Assembly: GCA_020446675.1 (NCBI GenBank)
Contig: JAGREE010000025.1
Coordinates: 1 to 36,982 of the forward strand
DNA: 36,982 nt
Reading direction: 5' to 3'
Source: Alphaproteobacteria bacterium
GTDB taxonomy: Bacteria; Pseudomonadota; Alphaproteobacteria; Sphingomonadales; Emcibacteraceae
Each line of letters begins with the position of its first letter. The first letter of the stretch is position 1. Shown piece after piece: positions 1 through 6,711 of the stretch. The notes beneath the pieces were generated by a model. That model was not told the DNA's origin. It was given only the letters and a program-made list of their open reading frames with translations, and did no database searches. The translations under genes were made by a program, and so were the position numbers.

Positions 1-36
1 CTATATTCTTGTGTTGGTTATACCGAGAATAAATTT

Positions 37-96
37 ATCTATCACGTATCCAGCATTAGTTTTCAGTGACTAATTAAATTACCGGATACGATAGAT
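37..96. repeat. Nested inverted repeat
   Basis: ATCTATC-AC-GTATCC at 37-51 pairs with GGATACGATAGAT at 84-96, giving 13 bp apart from a 2-nt bulge. A second pair, ATTAGT (55-60) with ACTAAT (69-74), sits inside it. A third short pair, AACGCT (120-125) with AGCGTT (138-143), follows. No gene is visible between 1 and 293 other than the terminator at 235-267. This could be the 3' end of a transcript from outside the window, a folded RNA or a small repeat unit. No function is assigned. Confidence 0.5.
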
Positions 97-234
97 CCTT
101 AGGGACGCCCCACTAAAGCAACGCTATATATTTTTAAAGCGTTAGTTTAATTATATACTTTATTATCCAAATTGTAAATATAGGTTAACTGATTGATGCA
201 AAAGACAAAATGGATAAATTACACTAAATACTCT

Positions 235-267
235 AAAAAAAAACAGGCTGGAATAAATCCAGCCTGC
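235..267 (-). terminator. Intrinsic terminator of the TonB operon
   Basis: Read on the minus strand, an 8-bp perfect stem (CAGGCTGG at 244-251 with CCAGCCTG at 259-266, 7-nt loop) is followed by a run of nine T (235-243). It lies 27 bp beyond the stop codon of the TPR gene, the last gene of the operon. This is a textbook rho-independent terminator. Confidence 0.93.
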
Positions 268-293
268 TTCAAATTAAAATTTATATTCTAAGA

Positions 294-1727
294 TTATGAA
301 AGATATTCTTTAATATCCTTAATTCTTTTCTCTTCAGAATCTGTATATTGTAGAAGCTGTGCAGCTATCTTAGCTGACCTATTGTCTTTAGCTGCTTCAC
401 GGAATGAAGCCCTGGCTTTATCAAACTGCTCTAGAGCGAGATAAGCTTGACCTTGCAGAAGTCTAGACTGGTCGGGTCTTGTTAACCCGCCCTTTTCCAA
501 AGCTTTGTCAATTGACGTTGCCGCTTCTTGGTAACTATCCAAAGTTAGATAGATGTTCGCTAGCCGCATATATAGATTTCCATCTTTTGACATTTCAGCA
601 GCTGCAGCAAGTGGCGCCACTGATTTGGCATAATCTTTACCATTCATTAAAGCAGTGGCTTGTAGTTCAAGATTTCTCTGATTTTTTTCAGAAAGATTTT
701 CATCTAATGACTTTGTAATCGTTTTGCCAGCTTGATATGGACTCTCATGATACAAATATAATTGTGCCATTGTTTCCAATTCACGACCACTGTCAAGCAT
801 CCCCTGACGGAAAGCCGCTTCAAAAGCAGCAAACTGCTTATCTTCGTATTTCTTCACTTCAGCTTCTGACAAACCTTCTTCTGAAGCTTTTTGACCATAA
901 AGACCGGAAAGTTGTGTCCAGTATGCTTTTTTAGGCCACCTAGAGACAAGCAGTTCAGCATATTCTATCACTTTATTTGTTTCGCCAAGATTATTATGCA
1001 AGGCTCTTAAAACCCCATACCAGTTTTCCTGATCCTCTTTGCCTTCCTTTTTGGACTTGTCAATGGCCCAATTTAAGAATTCAATAGAAGTTCTGAAATG
1101 TGCATTTGCTTCCGCTTGTGGCAAACCTTCTTCCATACCAGCAGCATAATGTACGTTTGCTAACATAACAATATTAGTAATTGAAGGATCAGCTTGATAT
1201 TTGAACCATTCATTGAAATATCCAAGGGCACTATCAAGATTTCCGTTTGAAAACTCTATCTGTCCAACAACAAAAGTCATCTGATCTCTTTGAACATTTG
1301 AAATAGATTCCATTGCCAAAATCTGCTTGTAGTACCCCATAGCAGCATTCATATCACCTTTATTTTGTGAAACCGCCGCCAGCATCTGAAGAAAAGCTGC
1401 TTTTTCTGTAGCATTTAATCGGTTAAGGTCCTGATCCTTCAGAATTTTTTCCGCTTCATCAAATTGTGGCGGTGTGGCATTCATTAGCTCTTGAACTTCA
1501 TTCAATTTCCGGGCAGCTTTTTCATCCATACCCGCAATAGATTTCAGTTTAGGACGAGCCAAATTTGCAGCTTCAGCTGCAGCAGCCCGTTCTGGTGAAG
1601 CTAATGGGAACTGCTGTTGTGCCAATGCATACTGACTTGGCAAAAGTGATGCCGTAGCCATAGCACCCGTTAAAGCAGTTGCTATAAAAAGAGTTTTTGA
1701 TAGTCGTTTAAATTTTCTCATATTCAT
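294..1727 (-). CDS. Tetratricopeptide-repeat protein of a TonB2-type cluster
   Basis: A 477-aa protein with a Sec signal peptide (basic start, hydrophobic core about 12-30, AxA-type site near ALAQ at 33-36), so it is probably periplasmic. The mature part is alpha-helical with repeated TPR-like helix pairs, clearest near the C-terminus (about 380-450, with the A-x-x-S/F-x-x-A pattern). It is the last gene of the operon, 9 bp after tonB. In the Vibrio TonB2 locus a TPR protein occupies the same place after tonB2, so the role is inferred to be an accessory of TonB-dependent energy transduction, perhaps a partner or scaffold in the periplasm. No catalytic motif is seen. Confidence 0.85.
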   Translation of the reverse strand: MNMRKFKRLSKTLFIATALTGAMATASLLPSQYALAQQQFPLASPERAAAAEAANLARPKLKSIAGMDEKAARKLNEVQELMNATPPQFDEAEKILKDQDLNRLNATEKAAFLQMLAAVSQNKGDMNAAMGYYKQILAMESISNVQRDQMTFVVGQIEFSNGNLDSALGYFNEWFKYQADPSITNIVMLANVHYAAGMEEGLPQAEANAHFRTSIEFLNWAIDKSKKEGKEDQENWYGVLRALHNNLGETNKVIEYAELLVSRWPKKAYWTQLSGLYGQKASEEGLSEAEVKKYEDKQFAAFEAAFRQGMLDSGRELETMAQLYLYHESPYQAGKTITKSLDENLSEKNQRNLELQATALMNGKDYAKSVAPLAAAAEMSKDGNLYMRLANIYLTLDSYQEAATSIDKALEKGGLTRPDQSRLLQGQAYLALEQFDKARASFREAAKDNRSAKIAAQLLQYTDSEEKRIKDIKEYLS

Positions 1728-1736
1728 TTACCCTTT

Positions 1737-2351
1737 TTAATTACCATCCAATTGAAATTCTATGCGAACACGTACCCCAGTAACAGGGATTGGCTCTCCA
1801 TCAACAACGCGTGGTTTGTATTTGTACTTTTCAGCTGCTTTTATTGCAGGTCGTTCAAACATAGCATGACTGGATTCGATGGCAATAACATTAGAAGTAG
1901 TTCCTTGCGCAGTCACTGTAAACTCAACAGTACAGTATCCTTCGATTCCATTTTCAGCTGCCCTTGGAGGGTACTGAGGATTTACGCGAACAATCGGCAG
2001 ATATTCACCATCTGTCGCTGAAAATCCTCCACTACCTGTTTCAATTGGAGCAACTTCCATTGCTTGTGCGCCAATTTCGACTGTTCCGCCGACATTACTA
2101 ACACTATCTGATGAGGATGCTATATCAAGGCTCATTTCCGGCGCAGCCTGAACTTCACTAGGGGCTTCTGGCTTACGATCAACTTTTTGTACTTCCTGAA
2201 TATCACGAACCTGTTCAAGCTGAACACGAATTCTCTCACCAGAGTCCTGTATGGGCATCTGGTTCGATGCGATAAGCCACTGCATACCGAAAAACAAACC
2301 GAATGTTATTATCGCAGCAAAAGTAAACGAAATAGCGTAACGAGCAATCAT
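1737..2351 (-). CDS. tonB: TonB family energy transducer
   Basis: A 204-aa TonB: a short cytoplasmic start, one N-terminal membrane anchor (about 7-30), a linker of about 80 residues that is only weakly proline-rich, and a C-terminal TonB domain (about 115-204). The domain carries the family pattern RVNPQYPPRAAENGIEGYC and ends in a VRIEFQL strand. It passes proton-motive force from ExbB/ExbD to outer-membrane receptors. The protein is short for a TonB, as is usual for TonB2-type transducers, which may be why helper proteins are encoded alongside. It starts 18 bp after exbD. Confidence 0.92.
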   Translation of the reverse strand: MIARYAISFTFAAIITFGLFFGMQWLIASNQMPIQDSGERIRVQLEQVRDIQEVQKVDRKPEAPSEVQAAPEMSLDIASSSDSVSNVGGTVEIGAQAMEVAPIETGSGGFSATDGEYLPIVRVNPQYPPRAAENGIEGYCTVEFTVTAQGTTSNVIAIESSHAMFERPAIKAAEKYKYKPRVVDGEPIPVTGVRVRIEFQLDGN

Positions 2352-2369
2352 AATTAAACTCCTGTCTGT

Positions 2370-2771
2370 TTATTTAGGTTCCGTTGACAATACATGGTCA
2401 GTATAACCTGCCTGATTGAGCGAATCCATAATTTCTGCAATTACGCCAGTTGAGCTGTCAATATCAGCCTGAATAACAATAGAACCTTCTGGGTTCTCGG
2501 CTTTAAGACGCTCGACATTGGCACGAACAGCACGAATATCAATCCGGCGTTTTTCCATCCAGATTTCGTCATCTGATGTTACAGCGATCATAATATTTGC
2601 TTTATCCTGGGATTCAGCACTTGCCCCTTCAGGACGGTGCACCTCGATACCAGCTTCTTTTAGGAAAGAGGCGGTAACAATGAAGAAGATCAGCATGATG
2701 AACACGATGTCAAGCATCGGTGTCATATCAATTGCTGCTTCATCTTGATTTCTTGTGGAGTGTTTACGCAT
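2370..2771 (-). CDS. exbD: Biopolymer transport protein ExbD
   Basis: A 133-aa ExbD/TolR family protein. A short cytoplasmic start is followed by one transmembrane helix (about 17-38) containing the DMTPMLDIVFIMLIFF signature. The Asp in MLDIVF is the conserved proton-path residue of the family. The rest is a periplasmic domain. With ExbB it forms the inner-membrane proton-driven motor for TonB. It lies 10 bp after the short exbB. Confidence 0.94.
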   Translation of the reverse strand: MRKHSTRNQDEAAIDMTPMLDIVFIMLIFFIVTASFLKEAGIEVHRPEGASAESQDKANIMIAVTSDDEIWMEKRRIDIRAVRANVERLKAENPEGSIVIQADIDSSTGVIAEIMDSLNQAGYTDHVLSTEPK

Positions 2772-2781
2772 TTTTTTTCTC

Positions 2782-3312
2782 TTAATGATCCATTGTTAAA
2801 TGATCTTCGACCAACTCGGCTTCTTTTCTTACTCGACCTTCAATGTAAGAAGAAGCAAACACACCTGAAAGGGCGCCTACCATTCCAGCCATTGTCGGAA
2901 TTGTTGCTTTCGAAATACCCGCAGACATCGCTTTTACGTTTGCAGAGCCAAGCACAGCGAGCACATCAAAAACCTCAATCATACCCCACACTGTTCCCAG
3001 TAGTCCCATTAGTGGGATAACAGCAACAAGTGTTTTAATATGTGAGAGTGATCCTCGAAGATCCATATTAATTTGACTAATCATGGCCTCACGAATTTTG
3101 TGGGCATACCAGGAGGTGCGCTCACTGCGCGCCTCCCAAGTACCCATAACCTCATTCACTTGGCGGTTATGAGCGGTTTTAAAATAAATTAACCGCTCCA
3201 GAACCATAGCCCATAATATCAAGATGGTGAAAAAGATCACTAGAAGGACCGGGCCTCCCCTTTCCATAAAGTCGCGAACTAGTTCATATGCATCTAATAG
3301 GCTTAAGTACAT
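2782..3312 (-). CDS. exbB: MotA/TolQ/ExbB proton channel family protein (short ExbB2 type)
   Basis: A 176-aa protein with three membrane segments (about 18-40, 95-120 and 135-160) and the family signature in the segment reading VAVIPLMGLLGTVWGMIEVF. This short form matches ExbB2 of the Vibrio TonB2 system rather than the longer E. coli ExbB. It would form the channel with the ExbD encoded next. It follows the long ExbB-like gene by only 2 bp, so translation of the two is probably coupled. Confidence 0.92.
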   Translation of the reverse strand: MYLSLLDAYELVRDFMERGGPVLLVIFFTILILWAMVLERLIYFKTAHNRQVNEVMGTWEARSERTSWYAHKIREAMISQINMDLRGSLSHIKTLVAVIPLMGLLGTVWGMIEVFDVLAVLGSANVKAMSAGISKATIPTMAGMVGALSGVFASSYIEGRVRKEAELVEDHLTMDH

Positions 3313-3314
3313 GA

Positions 3315-4676
3315 TTATGCTCCTCTATGCTGTTCTGCGTGAACGGCAATGATACCAGCACTTTGTTCTTCGATTGTATGCACGATACGTTGGCTCATTC
3401 CATTTACAATTGAATGGAAGAAGAGCGTAGGAAGTGCAACAACGATACCAAGAACTGTTGTAACCAGGGCAGTAGAAATACCACCGGCCATAAGTTTCGG
3501 ATCACCAGTACCGAAGAGTGTCATTGATTGGAAAGTATTGATCATACCGGTCACAGTACCAAGCAGCCCCATAAGAGGTGCGATCGCCGCGATCAGTTTA
3601 ATCAATGTGAGGAAACGTTCAAGACTTGGCAGTTCCTTAAGAATTGCTTCATCAATTTTCAACTCGAGTGTTTCCACATCAGCATTTTTATTTGCTTCAT
3701 GAACAGCCAAAACGCGACCAAGAGGGTTATTCTCATTAACCACATCTGATCTGATTTGTGCTTTCACTTTTCCATTTACAACTGTCAGGTAAATGAAACG
3801 CTCAAGAACGAATAGCATACCAATTGCACCAACCGCGAGGATCAAGTAACCAATTGTACCACCTTGGCTTACGCGCTCAAGGATATCTGGTTTTTGAATA
3901 AGAAGACCAAGAATTGAACCTCTTGATGGATCAACACCATATGGTGCCATCGAATTGGCGGCCGCATTTTGCAGTTCTGTTGTTGATTGAGTAAAACGTG
4001 GCTCAGGCTGACGGTCAAGTTCAGATACAAGACCTTGCGAAAATCTGAGATATTTACCATCTGCAGAGATATTGAACACACCAACACGTGTTACTGGCTC
4101 AACCACTTCTGATCCATCAGGTAATTTTACCGGACGATCAAAAGTAACCACACGACCTTGTTCAGTCATTTCACGCTGCACTTCGTACCAAAGACGCTCA
4201 ATCTCCTCAATGCTCGGAAGCTGAGTACCTGAAGACGTTTTTTCAATCAGTGTCGTGATAAATTCTTCACGACCTTCAAATTGTGTTGAAGTCAGTGAAG
4301 TTTCAAGTGTGGAACGTGTATCACCAGCAACCAACTGAAGCACACCAAGCACCTCTTTAAGAGCACCAAGTTCATTGGTGAAGTCTTGTTGAAGAGCGGT
4401 CATCTGTTCATCGTTGCTGTTAAACTGCGCTTCAAGAGTGTCAGAACGACGTTCTTCAGCACGTTGCTCTGCTTCTGCTTGAGAAAGAAGAGCAGCCTGC
4501 CTGTCTTTTGCAGCTCTGAACTCTGCTTCACGCTGACGATATTCCTGAGTTTCATTAACTTTACCCTGACGAACAAGTTCTAGAAGCTCATCAAGATTTC
4601 TCGCCTCTTGTGCGTTTGCAAATGATGCAATACCGCTAAATGCTAAGACGATAGCAATCGAAATTAATTTCCTCAT
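3315..4676 (-). CDS. Long ExbB-like protein, TtpC type
   Basis: A 453-aa protein. It has a signal peptide (1-22, cut near ANAQ), a long charged, coiled-coil-prone periplasmic region (about 25-115) and a further periplasmic domain (about 120-265). The C-terminal MotA/TolQ/ExbB domain has three membrane helices (about 270-292, 355-380 and 400-425) and the motif AAIAPLMGLLGTVTGMI. This architecture is that of TtpC, which in Vibrio is required together with ExbB2, ExbD2 and TonB2. The start codon overlaps the stop of the DUF3450 gene (ATGA, 4673-4676), so the two proteins are likely made together. Confidence 0.9.
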   Translation of the reverse strand: MRKLISIAIVLAFSGIASFANAQEARNLDELLELVRQGKVNETQEYRQREAEFRAAKDRQAALLSQAEAEQRAEERRSDTLEAQFNSNDEQMTALQQDFTNELGALKEVLGVLQLVAGDTRSTLETSLTSTQFEGREEFITTLIEKTSSGTQLPSIEEIERLWYEVQREMTEQGRVVTFDRPVKLPDGSEVVEPVTRVGVFNISADGKYLRFSQGLVSELDRQPEPRFTQSTTELQNAAANSMAPYGVDPSRGSILGLLIQKPDILERVSQGGTIGYLILAVGAIGMLFVLERFIYLTVVNGKVKAQIRSDVVNENNPLGRVLAVHEANKNADVETLELKIDEAILKELPSLERFLTLIKLIAAIAPLMGLLGTVTGMINTFQSMTLFGTGDPKLMAGGISTALVTTVLGIVVALPTLFFHSIVNGMSQRIVHTIEEQSAGIIAVHAEQHRGA

Positions 4677-5464
4677 TGTGCTTTCTCCGGTGCAGGAATT
4701 GGTAATATAAGCAGATCATCCGGCGCCGCTTGTCCGTTAACAATGCGGATCGCTTGTCTAATTGATTTTCTGTAAGTTGCTGGGTCGACAATTTCAAATT
4801 CTTTAGTTGCCTTGTTGTAAGCACCAGAAATCAATCCGTCTGTTGTTTGGTAAAGAAGCGCAACACGGCCGACCATGACCATATCCACTGTTCTTTCGTT
4901 GCCTTCAACAACCATATTTTGCTTATATCCCTGGAATACGCGACCATAGTCACTTTCGATTTGATACAGCTCAAACACACTACGAAATCTTTCGGAGGCA
5001 TCAACATTGGGATCTGTCATTAGGTCTTTAACACGCTCAAGACCTTTCAGGCGTGCTTCTAATTGGAACGGAATGTCATTGTTAATAAAGTCTTCCAATC
5101 CATCTACCATTCTATCTAGAAGTGGTTCTACCTGACGCTTAATGTTTGTCACGTTTTTAATGTTAGCTCTTAATTCTTCCATTGACTGCATTTGGCGGTC
5201 AATGGATCTTTCCATCTGAGCATTATATACTTTAAGACCGTCAATTGTTTTAAGAATTGTTTTATATTCTGTTACAATCTTATCAGTATCATCAACAATT
5301 GCATTGACTCGCGCTTGCGATTCCTGAGCAATTTTGTTAGCGGACATTCCTTCATCAAGAACATCGTTTAATGCAGTTTGCGCCATCGCAGAGGTACCTA
5401 TTGTCAAGGACCCTGCTGCAACAACGGCGGAAAGAACAATCGTTCTTACTCGATGCTTAATCAT
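4673..5464 (-). CDS. DUF3450 family periplasmic protein
   Basis: A 263-aa protein with a signal peptide (about 1-29, cut after AMAQ) and a mostly helical, coiled-coil-prone mature part. It contains the family-typical stretch on two helices around YNAQMERSIDRQMQSMEEL and a run near LYQIESDYGR. DUF3450 proteins are encoded as the first gene of TonB2/TtpC clusters, as here; the biochemical role is not settled. The ribosome binding site AGGAAG sits about 6 nt before the ATG. The stop overlaps the start of the long ExbB-like gene. Confidence 0.88.
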   Translation of the reverse strand: MIKHRVRTIVLSAVVAAGSLTIGTSAMAQTALNDVLDEGMSANKIAQESQARVNAIVDDTDKIVTEYKTILKTIDGLKVYNAQMERSIDRQMQSMEELRANIKNVTNIKRQVEPLLDRMVDGLEDFINNDIPFQLEARLKGLERVKDLMTDPNVDASERFRSVFELYQIESDYGRVFQGYKQNMVVEGNERTVDMVMVGRVALLYQTTDGLISGAYNKATKEFEIVDPATYRKSIRQAIRIVNGQAAPDDLLILPIPAPEKAQ

Positions 5465-5540
5465 GCGTCTTCCTACAGCTTTTTTTGAGTTGTTATGGTT
5501 GATCCACTAAATGTGGCGTTATTTAATTTACAAAGTGAGT

Positions 5541-5556
5541 GAACAAACAATTGTTC
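5541..5556. promoter_or_regulatory. Inverted repeat, possible operator before the TonB operon
   Basis: GAACAA-ACAA-TTGTTC is a perfect 6-bp inverted repeat with 4-bp spacing, 77 bp before the DUF3450 start codon. The size and spacing suit a dimeric regulator. On the minus strand it lies just upstream of AT-rich hexamers that could be a -10 element. It does not look like a Fur box. The regulator is unknown. Confidence 0.4.
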
Positions 5557-5746
5557 AAGATTAAACTGGTTGCGGACACTAGAACTGTCCCTACCTTTTT
5601 CCTCTATCCCCATCACTTACTCATTCCCTTTAGTAATTCTACTTAAAAATCTTTACGGTTTTTTAATCATAATGTGAATTATATCTTAAAACCAGAGCTA
5701 ATATTTATTTTATCGTATTGATTATTTTTATCGACTTAAATAAATA

Positions 5747-5787
5747 CGCAGTCACGTGCCCATACGGAGCAAATATCCCGGACTGCG
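5747..5787. repeat. Hairpin-forming segment in the TonB operon leader region
   Basis: CGCAGTC (5747-5753) pairs perfectly with GACTGCG (5781-5787). Inside are a short CGT/ACG pair (5755-5757 with 5764-5766) and a CGG/CCG pair. It is noticeably GC-richer than the surrounding 300 bp. It lies about 280 bp upstream of the DUF3450 start, so it could be in a long 5' leader or be a separate small RNA. It was not recognised as a known riboswitch class. Confidence 0.35.
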
Positions 5788-5840
5788 CAAACACTATCTA
5801 AAACACATTTCAATTTCAAGACTTCCTTCGTTACAAACTC

Positions 5841-5867
5841 AAAAAAAAACTTACTTGCCGTAAGTTT
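5841..5867 (-). terminator. Intrinsic terminator, minus strand
   Basis: Read on the minus strand, an 8-bp stem (5847-5854 with 5860-5867, 5-nt loop) runs straight into a T-tract (5841-5849, partly shared with the stem). It would end transcripts coming from the 59-aa gene at 6203-6382 before they reach the TonB operon. On the plus strand there is no T-run. Confidence 0.65.
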
Positions 5868-6202
5868 AATATATTAAATAACGATAAATTATTATATGTC
5901 TCTAAATAAAAATACTTTATTTATGGATAGTTATGTGAGATTCATTTTGCAAATCAAATTATATTATCAGTGAAATAATATAACATAATTATCACAAAAA
6001 TTTGACTAAAATGTGACCATGTCTATTAAAATATTATAGATTGATCACTAAGTTTACGATTTTTTAAAGAAAATAGATTCGGGCAATTCACCCTGCTTAC
6101 TAGTTTTAGCAGAGTCGGAATATGAATTCAAAAAACCCGTTTGACCCTCAAGCAGTTTTTATTTAATCAAAATGAAGAGAAATTTCACAAAAACCAATTT
6201 AA

Positions 6203-6382
6203 TCAGGAATGAGACCTGACCATATTAACCGCCTGTAAAACCTCTTCCCATTTATTTTGGATACAAGTTTGGCGAGCCGCTGCTACCCCAAATCGTTTGA
6301 TCAATTGTTGTGCCAATTCCTGCTTATATTCAAAATCACCTTTTACAGGAAACTTACTCAAATTACCTTCACTTCTAATCAT
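6203..6382 (-). CDS. Small protein of 59 residues, unknown function
   Basis: The ORF starts at ATG 6382 behind a good ribosome binding site (AAAGGAG, 7 nt upstream) and encodes 59 aa ending in TGA at 6203-6205. It is hydrophilic and predicted largely helical, with a segment reading ELAQQLIKRFGVAAARQTC and then a Trp-containing helix (NKWEEVLQAV). It has one Cys (residue 40) and no signal peptide or membrane helix. It is transcribed away from ccoN and has its own terminator downstream. Function is not recognised. The ribosome binding site, non-random composition and helix pattern argue that it is real. Confidence 0.6.
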   Translation of the reverse strand: MIRSEGNLSKFPVKGDFEYKQELAQQLIKRFGVAAARQTCIQNKWEEVLQAVNMVRSHS

Positions 6383-6711
6383 ACTTTTACTCCTTTACGA
6401 ACATGCTACTCTTTTCATTTACAAATCAATTAAATGTTCAACAAGAGTTCAACCTATATATAAAGTGTAAAAACCTCGTAAATGAAAAACTACAATTTTA
6501 ATTATTATAAAAAGCGCATATACTATCATTCACCATGAGAAAGGGGTTTCTGCTAGTTTTATTTAAATCAATTATGGATATTTGACTTAAGTCAATGAAT
6601 TGATACCATGAAACGCCTACTCAGGTAATATTCCATTTTTATGGAATTGTGGAGGGGAGAGATTATTATATCTCTTTAAAACAATATTTAATCTAAGAAA
6701 CGGGTTTCAAA
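6383..6711. promoter_or_regulatory. Divergent control region between the 59-aa gene and ccoN
   Basis: These 329 bp carry no gene. Besides the FNR/FixK box at 6582-6595 they contain a perfect 11-bp inverted repeat, TTTTCATTTAC (6412-6422) with GTAAATGAAAA (6478-6488). Between its arms lie two direct GTTCAAC copies (6436-6442 and 6447-6453), spaced 11 bp, one helical turn. Near ccoN is a small hairpin, AGAGAT/ATCTCT (6658-6663 with 6670-6675), in the presumed 5' untranslated region. The ccoN ribosome binding site is weak. Confidence 0.5.
6582..6595. promoter_or_regulatory. FNR/FixK-type anaerobox upstream of ccoN
   Basis: TTGACTTAAGTCAA is a perfect 14-bp palindrome fitting the TTGA(T/C)-N4-(A/G)TCAA sites of FNR, Anr and FixK regulators. 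Activation from a site centred near -41.5 would put the transcription start around 6630, about 80 bp before the ccoN ATG. cbb3 oxidase operons are classic targets of these regulators under low oxygen. No fnr or fixK gene is in the window. Confidence 0.88.

Larger units (their letters stand above)
5465..6202. other. Long AT-rich intergenic region with several inverted repeats
   Basis: These 738 bp hold no convincing gene. They contain the leader and promoter area of the minus-strand TonB operon (5465 to about 5800), a hairpin-forming segment at 5747-5787, a minus-strand terminator at 5841-5867 and a perfect 9-bp AT-only inverted repeat (5959-5967 with 5975-5983). A weaker nested pair lies at about 6085-6128 (AATTCA...TGAATT enclosing CTGCT...AGCAG). 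The part from 5868 to 6202 lies between the 59-aa gene and the terminator and may be its 3' untranslated region. Confidence 0.6.

Noticed and set aside
5473..5613. 46-codon minus-strand ORF in the TonB operon leader, ending just before the DUF3450 gene
   Set aside because: The ribosome binding site is poorly spaced, the product is low-complexity (Ser/Thr/Asn) and it overlaps the operator-like repeat.
6640..6678. 12-codon ORF in the ccoN leader with a GGAGG-like stretch
   Set aside because: The purine-rich stretch lies inside the ORF, not before its ATG, and no downstream start uses it.
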